A stretch of 64,000 bases of DNA from Proteromonas lacertae (Eukaryota > Sar > Bigyra > Opalinata > Proteromonadidae), in the NCBI GenBank assembly GCA_002245135.1, contig NGBS01000032.1, forward strand, positions 1 to 64,000, given 5' to 3'. How positions within the stretch are numbered: the stretch's first letter is position 1; each line of letters starts with the position of its first letter. A program made the position numbers and the translations under genes. Shown here piece by piece: positions 26,701 to 38,080 of this stretch. The notes beneath the pieces are model-generated. The model saw nothing but the letters and a program-made list of their open reading frames with translations. It was not told the origin of the DNA and ran no database searches.

Positions 26701-27589
26701 TTATCTCATTTAAGTAGAATAGATATAAGTACAAGTGGTTTTGATCGAGAACAATGGAGACAACAATTAGAACCATTATTTACTACTTGGAGTAGTCAAA
26801 CTGAAAATTCAAAGAATGTCTTAAACTCAATCAGTAATCAATTCAAGAAAGATCCAAAGAGTTATACTCCAATAGAAAACTTTGTAAAATTAGAATATGA
26901 TAAGATTCATAATTTGATCTTGAAAGTAAAGAAAGGATTAAGAAATGTAAAAGATGTGATTGGAGGAAATCAATTATTAACTCCAGAGATTCAAAACTTA
27001 GCTTCTTGTTTATTAAAAGGTGAAGTTCCTGTGAAATGGTATAATGAATGGGAAGGTCCTGAAAAGATAGCTTCTTGGATAAGTGGAATAATAAAAAAGA
27101 AAATCGCTGTAAGTGAATGGTTTCAACGAATGATGAATAATAGTTTATTAAATCAAGCAATTGATTTATCTGATATATTACATCCTGGAACGTTTTTACA
27201 AGTGCATTTGTCAGCAAACAGCTCGAGATTTGAAAGTTCCAATGGATAGTTTAAAGATGGCTTGTTATTGGAGTAATAATAAAGTGTCAAAGAATAGTAT
27301 ATCGATAACTGTAGAAGGTTTATTATTACAAGGTGCTTTATTTGATGGTGTAAAGTTGTGTAGTCCAAGTAATGATTCTAGTGATGTAACAAGTGCTCCA
27401 CAATGTCGAATTGCTTTTGTTAAAAATGATGATCCTGATATAATTGCGATGAGTCGAAATTTAGTGTTACCAGTGTATTACGATTCATCTCGAGAACAAG
27501 TTTTAACTCAATTATATCTTCCTTGTAGTGAAGAAAAAGAAAAGTGGATAATAAGTGGAGCAGCTATGTTTTTAATCGATAAAGACTAA
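14766..27589 (+). CDS. DYNC2H1: Cytoplasmic dynein 2 heavy chain (retrograde IFT motor)
   Basis: Heavy chain of the motor that returns intraflagellar transport trains from the ciliary tip. About 4,230 residues, close to human DYNC2H1 (~4,307). Isoform-specific blocks include [59 protein letters not shown] and the AAA4 P-loop GSAGVGRRS, all diagnostic of dynein-2 rather than dynein-1 or axonemal chains. AAA1 P-loop GPAGTGKT is at ~19800; AAA2 GPSGCNKT at 20677; AAA3 GPEGCGKN at ~21604; AAA4 at ~22640. The coiled-coil stalk and microtubule-binding domain lie at ~23300-24150; the C-terminal ISGAAMFLI at ~27550. Four introns (14894-14927, 15181-15213, 15475-15506, 15684-15715) all lie in the first 950 bp. 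Single-base frame breaks occur near 16730, 16875, 17181, 19395, 19872 and 27195. Confidence 0.95.
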
Positions 27590-27844
27590 AAATAATTGAT
27601 CATTAAATCATTGTTTATTGATGATATATATATATTTGTTTGTTTATGTAATATTACTTCACATTTCATTGAATCATTTGTTAAGACAATTCTATTGATA
27701 TAGCTAATCCAATTGGTCATACAGGATTCAAGCTATTATAACCACATTTACATAATATATTAGAAGAAGAATATCTAAATAAAAAATAATTAATATAGGC
27801 TCGAATATTTGTTTGAAATGGTATTTTGAATTTGTTTTTATAAA

Positions 27845-30800
27845 ATGAGTTACAATTATGAAATAATCGATTTATGTGCATTTGAGAAATATAAATATGA
27901 TAATTGTTTAAATTATGATAAAGCTCGAGAGATTTGGAATAATCCAAGAGAACAAAGCTCTAAGAGAGAATCATTTGATAAAATAAAATCTATATTGGAT
28001 CATATATCGTTATTAAATGAAAATGACATAGAAATAGATTATTTAGAAGAGAAATTAAGAAAAATGAGTAAGAAACTACCTAATAGTAAAAATGAATATA
28101 AATTTGAAGATATAAATGACGATGATAAGAAGGAAATACGTATAGATGTTGATTATATGTCGTTATTATACACTTACTCACCAATTGCTTATACTCTCAT
28201 AGAATTATCATTTCAAAATGATTTAGAAAAATTTACTGAAAGATTATCTTCGATATTCGCCAAAATAAGAAGTTGTTTATATGATAAACACCAAATATTA
28301 CCAAATATAATAAAAGATATCAGAGGTTGTTTTATAAATGAAAATGATGTTTATATATCCAAATCATCATTTCAATCTATATTAAAACGTTATTCAATTG
28401 AATCTTCAAGAGTCTTATCAAGTCAAGATGTAGAAATATTAATAAAGTATTTAGATATTGAAGATAATCAATCAGTTAATATTTTACTCTTTTTAGATTC
28501 AATATTAGGAAATAAAACAGAAAATCTATCAAAATTACCAGCAAATGTATTGCCAAATAAAAATAGTTTTGAAGTAACCAGAGAACGAATATTCTATACA
28601 TATAATCGAGTAGAACAGAATGAATTGAAAGAGATTAAAAGATTGCTAAACAATAATGAAGAATATATTGATTATGAAAATACACTATTCGAAATCTTGA
28701 ATAAGATCAGAAAAAGGTATAAAAGAAATGTTGATAGATTCTGGAGAGATTCATATATAATAGAATCATCATCAGCAAATCCAATAGGTGAATTTGTATA
28801 TATTTTTATTTATTTTTAGTTTTATTCTTTTTAAATACATAGTTATTTGAAGAGATGTTAATAAAAGAATCTCCAAATCTTAGCGAAGGGGAAATCAAAT
28901 TTATTTCTCAACATTTTAAACTAAAAGATTCAATACCTCAAAATTTAATAGATATAAATAGATTTCTTAAAGCTTCTAGACTATTTGTGACAAACAGTTA
29001 TTTAGAACCATTAAAAATATCCTATTCGATATTTGAGCCAAATGCAAAAGGATATATAGATCCAAAAGAAGTAGAATATGTATATAATACAAGAGTAAAA
29101 TGGAATATTATTAAAAGAGATAGTTATATAGAAAGATGGTTAGAAAGAATACTCAGAAAGAAACAGATTAATTTAACAGAATGGATTCATTTTCACTTAT
29201 TTCGATGTTGTGAATTAGGCATAGAAAGTTATAAGAAATATATAGAAAGCACATGGGGTGAACCAAATAAGAATATACTGCATGGATATCATTATGTAAA
29301 TCAATTGAAAGAAGAAGCAAACAGAGTAATAATAACAAAAACATGGAATTATAATCCAAAAATAAAGAAATTTGTCTGTGATCAAACTGGGGAAACTAGT
29401 GATATAAATCCAATTCAAGCTGATGAAAAACTGAAGAGAATAGAGAAATACAAAGAAAAGCATTTCAGAGAATTAAAAGCAGAATTAGAAATAAAGAAAA
29501 GTATCAGAAAAAGGATGTTAAATGATGAACCAATTAATTGTAATAAGTCGTTGTGTTTAATGAGATGTAATCTATCAAAATTACCATCTATAATAAATAT
29601 AACAGATGGAATTGAATATATCAATTTGTCTCACAATAAATTGATTAGTATTCCGAATTTAATAAAGAATTACGATAGTTTAAAAATAGTGAACTTATCA
29701 CACAATAATATAACATCAATGTCATTGTATCATTTATCGAATTTAACAACAATTAATCTTTCAAATAATCAAATATCATCAATTCCAAACAGTATACAAT
29801 TCTATGTTTATTATTTAGATCAATTCCCTGAACTTCCATCTCTTAAATCATTGAATTTATCCCACAATAAATTAAAGAATCTTCCATCCGTGTTTTCTAC
29901 ACTTCATTCTTTAGAAACTCTTAATTTATCTGTATAAATATTCTTTTCTATTTATTTTTAGAGTAATGTATTCTATGATTTTCCAATTGTTCTAACATTA
30001 ATGAAATTGAAGAATCTGAATTTTGACAACAATAATATCAATTCACTTCCACCAGTTTTCAACTTTTTATCATCACTTCAATCATTTACTCTACAATATA
30101 ATCGAATAAGATCATTACCAGAATCATTTCATTTATTCTCAGATTTAAAGGAGTTGAACTTTTCTCATAACTCAATAATGTCACTTCCACATTCATTTAA
30201 TGGATTTAGTTCAATATGTGAATTGAAATGCTATTTCAATAATATTGGAACAGTGACTGAATTGGATGATATAAAATCAGTAAAATCTATAGATTTATCT
30301 AACAATAAGTATATCTATAATAGTTGTTATTAGTTTATACATAGAATTGAAAGTATTACCTCTTTTCAGTATTATGAGAATCTTTATAATTGTGTCTTAT
30401 CTTATAACAATATAACCAACATATCACCACTTTTATCTCTGCAAAATCTAGTTACACTTTTATTAGATCATAATAATATTACTATAATACCTCCAGATAT
30501 TAAAAACCTAACAAAGTGTAGTACAATTAATTTATCATATAACAATATTAATGATATTCCTGTTGTAGTTGGTGATTTAACCCAATTAATTGAGTTGAAT
30601 TTATTCAATAATCCTAATCTTATAGAACCATTCAAATCAATTGTGCTTACTGGTAATTTGCCATTCACAGAAAATATTGGATGGACAAGCATAAAAACTA
30701 AATTATACAATAATTGTATGCTTAATGCAAAACTGTTGGATAAAATAATTCATGAACTTTTAGCATCTGATGATTCAATACCCAATTCAACTATACCTGC

Positions 30801-32134
30801 TGAACAATGTGTTTATAGATTATTGTTATATAATAAATTGAAAGATAAAGAAGGAATAAGTAGAGCAGCTTTGAAAAGAGTGTTTGTATTAATCAATGTT
30901 ACTTTAAATGATAAAGAATTAGAACAAATATCAATGAAATTTCCATCCAATGAAAATGGTATTTTTTTTTTATGTTATAATTAATATAGATATTGATATA
31001 GATAGTTTTAATTACTCTATATTTCATGATGATAATAACATTGGTTTATTACCAATTGTAGAATACTGTAGATACTTGATGCTAAAGAAAGTAAGAGTAA
31101 AGAACAAAAAGGAAATTGATTTTATTGTATTGATTGAATGGTATATACTTTTTTACATAGAAAAATAATACTTTACAATACCAGTTAGATAAGATTAACG
31201 AAAAGAATAATCTTGATGATTTGATTGAAGCTAATAAGGTAATAGCTAAGAAAAAAGCAAGTGAATTGAGATTAATGAAAAAGAAAGCTGCTTTAGAAAG
31301 AGAAAAGCAGCATCAAATAGCATTATTAAACCAAGAGAATCAGCAAATGGAACAATATCAAAATGAAGAAATAAGACAAAAAAGTAATGAATTAAAGGCT
31401 GTTTTTAATCAAATAAATAGAGATAATATACAAATTAACAGGTTGAAAACTGAGTCAGAAGAAATGAAAAGAAGAAGAAGCGAAACTCATAAAGAAATAG
31501 ATTCAGATAAACCACTAATAGAAGAAAAGGAAGAAGAAATAGAAGTAAGTCCAAATATAACACCAAAACAAGAAGGTGAAGAAGAAAGTACATTAACTCC
31601 AAATATGACTATGCGGGAGGAGAGAATTGAAGAGATGTTATATCAAAAAGAGTATCATGAAAAAATGAAACAGTTAGGGGGAATTCAAGAGGAAAATGAG
31701 GAAGAAGAAAGTAAAGAAAGTGTTAAAAAGGAAAAGAAAAAAGAAGATGAAAAATCAGAAAAATCATTAGATTTACCTCCAGATCTTTATAAAGTATATT
31801 TAAAATGTTTTTATCTCTGATTAAATAGATGAATATAAGCAGTAGAGGAATGTCAAAGAAAATACTAATAAACATAAAAGTGCCTTGGTTATCAAACACA
31901 TTCAAAATTGTTACATCCCTATCAAATACAGTCGCAGATTTAATTAAACAAATATCAACCTTCCATTTACTTCCACAAAAGCAAATCGTATATATTGTTC
32001 ATTTAACATTTTATTAGTTTTTGTTCTTTGATCATTGTATAATGGAAAAAGAAAAGCAATTAGAATTTTATGAAATAAAGAATAATGCAACTGTTAATAT
32101 GATATTATCAAAAGAAACAGAAGTTGATATTTAA
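27845..32134 (+). CDS. Large LRR, coiled-coil and ubiquitin-like protein, unknown function
   Basis: Nine exons (introns 28796-28842, 29792-29818, 29932-29961, 30309-30344, 30959-30989, 31127-31160, 31794-31828, 31988-32017) sum to 4,020 nt, giving 1,339 residues; phases agree at every join. The N-terminal ~450 residues are helical and contain TKTWNYNPKIKKFVCDQTGE, which resembles a short WW-like or zinc-free beta motif. About 14 SDS22-like LRRs follow (IEYINLSHNKLISIP, LKSLNLSHNKLKNLP). A region with an acidic DIDIDSF loop, possibly a degenerate EF-hand, comes next, then a charged coiled coil with poly-Glu. The last ~85 residues (KILINIKVPWLSNTFKIV to the end) look ubiquitin-like. The LRR plus Ubl pairing recalls tubulin cofactor E, but there is no CAP-Gly domain and the size is far larger. 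Confidence 0.7.
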
Positions 32135-32355
32135 TTTTTCTACAAAATAAACTCTATTTTGAAATAATATATTAAAGTGAAAATAGTATAACAATAACAT
32201 AATTCAAAAACTACTGTATTGAAATAAAACTTTTCTATAACTTTTTTTTAAATATGTTATTTATGTATTATATATATAAACATTGCTTCTTTGAATACAT
32301 TATTTTTATAAGACAATTCAAAGAAAATAGCAAATATATTACTACATATTCTATT

Positions 32356-35300
32356 TTAATTGATTTTTATCCTCTTATTCTCTTGAACTAAATCATCATC
32401 ACTCTCTTCTCTCTTTCTTTTCAAAGATAATACTTCTTCTAAAGATATTATATTCTCTTTATTCAATTTACACACATAATTACCACACAAAATCACATGC
32501 ATTTTTATCAAACAATTATGATATCGACTATTCCTCATATCTCGAAGTATATCTTCTATTTTCATATTCTGAGTTGGGCTAAATATGAAATATTGAACAT
32601 ATTGTTTACCATTCATTAATAAATTAAAGAAATCATATTCATAACTTTCATCCATTCCTTGGTTTATTTCATCCATCATACAGAATGGAGCTTCTATTAA
32701 AGTCCTCATTGATAATAGAAATATCGCTGTAGCAAATGATTTTTCACCTCCTGATAAATCATCACCTGTTATATCTCTTTTATCATCGAAAGTTTTCAAT
32801 TTTCCACTTATTCTTATTTCATATTTACTTATAGCATTAAAAAATTCACTATTTATATTATATATATATATAATCAATACGATGGATTAGATGGAATATC
32901 ACAAACACTTGGATCTAACGTTATACTTCCCAATGCTCCTTCTTTATGAGTTTTTGCATCCAAATATCGACAAAAATGCTTGTTCATTTCTTCAACTACT
33001 CTTTTGATCTTTTTATTCCATTTTGTGAAATTTATTTGGAATATTTCACTCATTTTATCAATGTCTTTGTCTAGTAAATACACTTTCTCTTTTAAGATTG
33101 TCACTGTTGATAGTAAGTCTGTATAATTATCAGTCACTTCAGTATTCTGTATTGTTCTCTTTTTTGCTAATTTTCTTTGTTCATTGATAAATAAGTTTAA
33201 AGTTCTCTAATTGTACAATAATAATAATAATAATACTTGTAATTCTTCATATGAAATATCAAACTCTTTATATGTTGGTGGTAAAGTCTATACATTATAT
33301 AAAACAGAGAAATACATATGAACAATAGGAATTTGTTTCAATTGGACAATTATTTAAAGCAATTTGATTGGTTCTCAATGCTAATACACTCTTTGCATAT
33401 TCTAATGCATCTTTCATCTTCTTTTCAGTATGTCTTAACCTGTTCTCATGATTATTTCTCACTGTTTGAATCTTAGTCAAATTTTCTTCCTCAGCTTTGA
33501 TATTTAATTTCATTAAATTGATTTCTTTCTCTACTCTTCCAATTATCAATTCACCAATTTCTGCTATTTCCATTTTCTTAGCTAATTCTATCATTTCTTT
33601 TAATCTTGTTGAGTAATTACGATACATAGAAGGAACTGCTTCTTGTGAATTTATAGCTTCAAGCTGTTTTATTGACATTTCTAGACTTTTCTTTTCATTA
33701 CTAATCTATTAATATATAATAACAATAAATATCATGTTATACATCTTTTATCATTTGATTTAATGATGTTTCTTTACTTCTTGAAAAATGTAATGAAGTA
33801 CTGCAATTATTATATTCTTCTTTTAGTTTATCTTTCTCTAATGTTAATGATTTTATTCTATTTTCTAGCTCTTTACATTTCATATTTTTATCATCAAATC
33901 TTTTCTTTAATATTGCTAATTCTTTTTCTAATTTGTCTCTTTTATCTAATGAACCAGATTCTACCAATCGAAATGATAAATTCAATCGAAATGGTTCAGT
34001 TTGAATTGATATTTGTCTACCTCTGATTTTGTTAAATATTATCTTTAAAGTGGATGTAAATACAATAATTGAACTTAAGGATCTTATATCAATTATATTA
34101 TTATTCGAATTTCTGTTACTATCGTTATTTCTTAAGAAATTACTAAATTTATTCATATCAAAGGTGTTATCACCTATTAATATGTTTTGTATTCCAGATT
34201 CTCTTCTTAATAACTCTTTCACAGGTTCTGCTCCTTTAGGAAAGATTAAATAATTATCTAATGTAGAACTAATACCTAAATCAGCTTTCTTAATAAAATC
34301 AATATTTAATGATTTGGTAGAATTATTTGAAGTTACTGTAAATACACTTACTTTACTCAATCTCTTTTCTCGTATAAAATTCCTCACTTTTATCCCATCT
34401 TCATCACAGGTACAAAGTATACCACATTGAGTAAAGAAACCAACACTTGATTGTAGATATTGTGCAAATATATCTTCATTAACTCCAATATATTGAAAAA
34501 TAGGAGCAAAAATAGGTGATTTGAATGAACTTTTATTATATTTTATAAATTCTAAACATCTTTTTGTATCATTGGGAATTATTGAGTCTGTTCCACTTGA
34601 AAAGGTTTTTAATAATTCTTCTCTTTCAGATATTTGACTTTCTAATGGTTTTAATTCAGATTTGTTCTTGTTTAATTGATCTATTAGTTTTCTTTCTTCT
34701 ACTGTTGAGTTGTTGATTTTTTGACTTAACTCTTCAATTTTCTTTTTTATTCCTTCATCTTGGTTTTGTGGCATTGATTTTAAATTTTCTAATCGGTTTT
34801 CTTTGCTTTCAATCTATTCATATTTATTAATAATTATATAGACAATACTGTCTCTTGTTGTCTTTCAATTTTATCTTTAAAGAATTTCACATCGGAAGCA
34901 TGATTATTAACCTAATTACAATATAACAATAGTTTATACTCTATGAATAATATCATCTGCATAATTACATACTTTATTCAGTTCTCTCTTCAAATTTGAA
35001 TAATTCAGTGATTTTGTCTTAAAAGAATTCTTTTCGATTTCTAATTTTGATATTTCATTCTTATAACCTTCGATCTTCTTTTCAATCTAATAATAATAAT
35101 TATTATTATTATATACAATATCAGTAGTTGATAAATCATTATATAAATTTAATTCACCTTTAAAAGTATTTTTTGTTTCAGCATATTTTGCCCAAGCCAT
35201 TATCTTATTCATTTGAGTGATTTTTTCATTTATTTCTTTCAATTTTGCAGATAAATTCTGTTTACTCTCAGCTTTAACTAGTTTCATTTCTGTTATATGT

Positions 35301-36132
35301 AACTGCTCACTCTGTTTCTCTTTTTGTTTTACTAATTCCATTATTTTACTACTATCAGATAATAATAACTTGTGTAGCTTATACTATATATAAAATAAAT
35401 AATATATCAATAATTTATACTAAATTATAGTTTACTGCTTTCTCTATATTCAATAGATTTCTTTTGGAATCATTTGTTAAGACAGAACAGGTTTTTTCTT
35501 GAGGTAATACTTGGTATAAGTTGTTTGTATTTATGTTAAAATTCTCTTTCAAATATTTCTTTATTTCATCTTTGTCTTTCAACTACATATTATTATTATT
35601 ATTATTATTATTATACATGCACATCACCATATATTAAGTCTCTTTCTCCTGTAATTAAGTCAATCTTACATATTAATCGACAATTACAGTCAGTATGATC
35701 ATCTGGCTATAAATGAATAGATTCTATTATTTTTATACATCCATGGAATTAACTAAGGTCGTGCATTTATTTTGAATATGAAGATATACAATAACATAAG
35801 CAGCTTCCTTTTCATCTTTGTTATTTCTCACATAATCTTCAAGAGTCTTACCTCTTTCACATTCTTCAGGGGTTGATCCTAATGCTAATCTTACACCAAC
35901 TATTATTGAACTCTATTAATAAATATTCCTATTTGATACTTTTCCACAACCATTCGGACCAAATATTAAATTAATACCATAGGAAGGTCTCATGTCAAAT
36001 TTTGAGAAATTCATAAGATTTTGGATCTCAATTTTGTATATACTAAGGAGATCATAATTATTACATATACTATGGATAGAATGGATCTGTGTTTCCAGTA
36101 TAAGCTATTATATCATCAGGTATTTTGTTCAT
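32356..36132 (-). CDS. SMC5: SMC5, subunit of the SMC5/6 genome-stability complex
   Basis: ABC-type SMC ATPase. The Walker A is LIFGPNGCGK|SSIIVG, with an intron (35913-35939, 27 bp) exactly between the P-loop Lys and Ser. The C-terminal half has LSGGEKSFATAIFLLSM and the Walker B FCMMDEINQGMD; DEINQGMD is the SMC5 form (SMC6 has DEFDVYMD). Between them lie two long coiled-coil arms and a hinge around 34300-34600 (FAPIFQYIGV; TCDEDGIKVRNF). The start at 36132 (MNKIPDDIIAYTG) joins through a 28-bp intron (36043-36070) to KIEIQNLMNFSKF. Roughly a dozen further short introns interrupt the arms; I did not fix every boundary. The C-terminus has a basic KRKREESDDD tail. A GAAACGGAT element lies ~40 bp before the start. 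Confidence 0.88.
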
Positions 36133-36491
36133 AGCAGTCAATAATTAAAACAAAAGACTTCCAAAAATATATCCGTTTCTAATTTTTGTTTTTCTTCGTT
36201 TTATTTAATACTCTTCACTTGTTTTAACTCTTTAATCACAAACACAAAAATACTCTGTATACTACATCTAAGTTTAAGCTAAAATTAGTTACATGCATAA
36301 AAATGAGTTAATTAAGAATAAAATATAAATTGAGCTTCATATTTATGCAGTTTAACATGAATAGTTATATATTTTTTAATTTACGACTATTTCTGCTAAT
36401 AATATGAAATTAATTACAAAAGAAACACAATTTCGAAATAATAAAGTTTAACAACATTAAGAGATAAGTAATATAATAACAATAACATAAT
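36133..36491. other. Intergenic stretch between SMC5 start and V-ATPase H stop
   Basis: 359 bp of AT-rich sequence with no coding signal on either strand. It should hold the SMC5 promoter, including the GAAACGGAT element at 36171-36180, and the V-ATPase H 3' end. Confidence 0.6.
36171..36181 (-). promoter_or_regulatory. AGAAACGGAT element upstream of SMC5
   Basis: Read on the minus strand, in sense with SMC5, about 40 bp before its ATG. A matching AGAAACGGATATA occurs on the plus strand at 12521. Confidence 0.35.
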
Positions 36492-38011
36492 CTATTCATT
36501 ATTTCTATTTTCTGTTGATTCTAAATGTTCCCAGTTGTTAATCATCATCTTTGAACATGATAATAAAGCTTGCTTTGCAATTTGAGGATTTGGACTAGCT
36601 AATAATTCCATCACTTGATTCTTTAATCCTGTAGTTTTACAAATACTATGAATATAATAGAATAACAATATTAATACGATTTACCATTTGGATAGAATCT
36701 AACAAATTCTCCCAAATCATAACAAGCTACAGCAACTGTTTCTTCATCATTACTATGTAATAACAATGAATATTGTTTCATCAATTCAAAACAATTCTTC
36801 TCAATACTCTTTATATTTTCCTTCCAAAATTCTGGTGTATGTGTTGGACCCCATGTTAATTTGTGACTATATATCTCTCTTTCATAACGATCATAAGAGG
36901 AAATCACATGGTAATCTTTCATTATTTCAACGGTTATATCATCAATCATTTCTTTAATATCATTATCACTGAATGTTCTTTCGATCAATATTTCTAATAC
37001 TTTTTTCATTCCTGCATCTAAAATTTCTTCATTCATATTATTATGACCTACTAAATTCTATTTATATATATTTAAATAAATATATATACTTTTATTGTTG
37101 CTAATCCAACTCTTAAGGACTTCTCTCTTGAACATGTTCTTAATTTTTCAACCAATATTGAAATAGCATTTGAATGTGCAGATTTGAACTGTTCATGTGA
37201 TTTTTCTTCATAACTTAATAACCAAAAACATATAAAACAATCATATTCAGTTTGACTCACAAGCTGATCTCGGAATATAGCAGTTAAAGCATGTATCTTT
37301 TTCATTTGGACGAATTGATATCTGAATGGATGATAACGTAGTAAATACTATTATTATTACATAAACATATAAGCACAATATACAGATAATCCTGCAATAG
37401 CGTGATTTAATAGAGATGTTCGATGATCTAACTCATTTAGACAAAAAGTAGTGAAAGCTGTATAATCAGAGGGAGCTGTACGTTCAGCACTATTTCAAAT
37501 TATTAAAAAAGACATTAATAATACCATATTATAACTGCTGCGATTATTACACACTTTCTTTTACAATAATCAGATACTCCTTTTTGCTTTACTAACTCTA
37601 TAAAACGTTGAAGTGGTATTTTATCAGAATCTGATAAATATTTTACTCTATCTGCATTACCACCTAAAAATTCGTCAATCATAGTCAACAAGAAATTAAT
37701 AGCATTTATATCTTGAACTTGCATAAATAGACTAAGACAAGAATGCATTGCCCTAATTATTGCTGGCTAAATATATATAAATAAAAAGAATACAGGGTTT
37801 TTACTTAACACTTCACCAAATTGTACAGGTGTCATTCCAACATATGGTCTAAATGAATCACATTCATCTCTATGTCCTCTATATAGATAGAAGGAAAGAT
37901 ATAGTACGGAATGATAGCATTCCAATCTGGTTCATTTTTAAGTATTGTCTCACGGTTTAATTCACTAAAGAGTTTTATATTCCTAATAATATACAGGTTC
38001 TGATTATTCAT
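36492..38011 (-). CDS. ATP6V1H: V-type proton ATPase subunit H
   Basis: Regulatory V1 subunit (yeast Vma13) that couples and silences the V-ATPase. An alpha-helical HEAT-repeat protein. The C-terminal domain is clear: KLTWGPTHTPEFWKENIKSI, then ELMKQYSLLL, then VAVACYDLGEFVRFYPNGK, then NPQIAKQALLSCSKMMINNW, matching the SPVHKSEKFWRENA ... DVGEYVRHYPRGK ... VQKLMVHNWEY series of the family. The N-terminal part (CFICFWLLSYE; VGMTPVQFGE; HSCLSLFMQ) fits with lower similarity. Introns include 37879-37907, 37767-37811, 37490-37524 and one near 36660-36690. I chose ATG 38011 (MNNQNLYIIRNIKLF); an upstream in-frame extension lacks ATG. Its start codon is only 69 bp from the golgin start on the opposite strand. 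Confidence 0.87.
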
Positions 38012-38080
38012 CAAGATTCTTTTTGAACAAGCTGACTTGATATTCAAACAGGTTTGGGATTTTAATTCGTCAATTTTTGA

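Noticed and set aside
27845-32134. Tubulin-folding cofactor E
   Set aside because: LRR and Ubl-like parts are present but there is no CAP-Gly domain and the protein is about 2.5 times too long.
32356-36132. SMC6 rather than SMC5
   Set aside because: The signature region (FATAIFLLSM) is a little SMC6-like, but DEINQGMD after the Walker B and the QYFIFSPTQ segment are SMC5 features.
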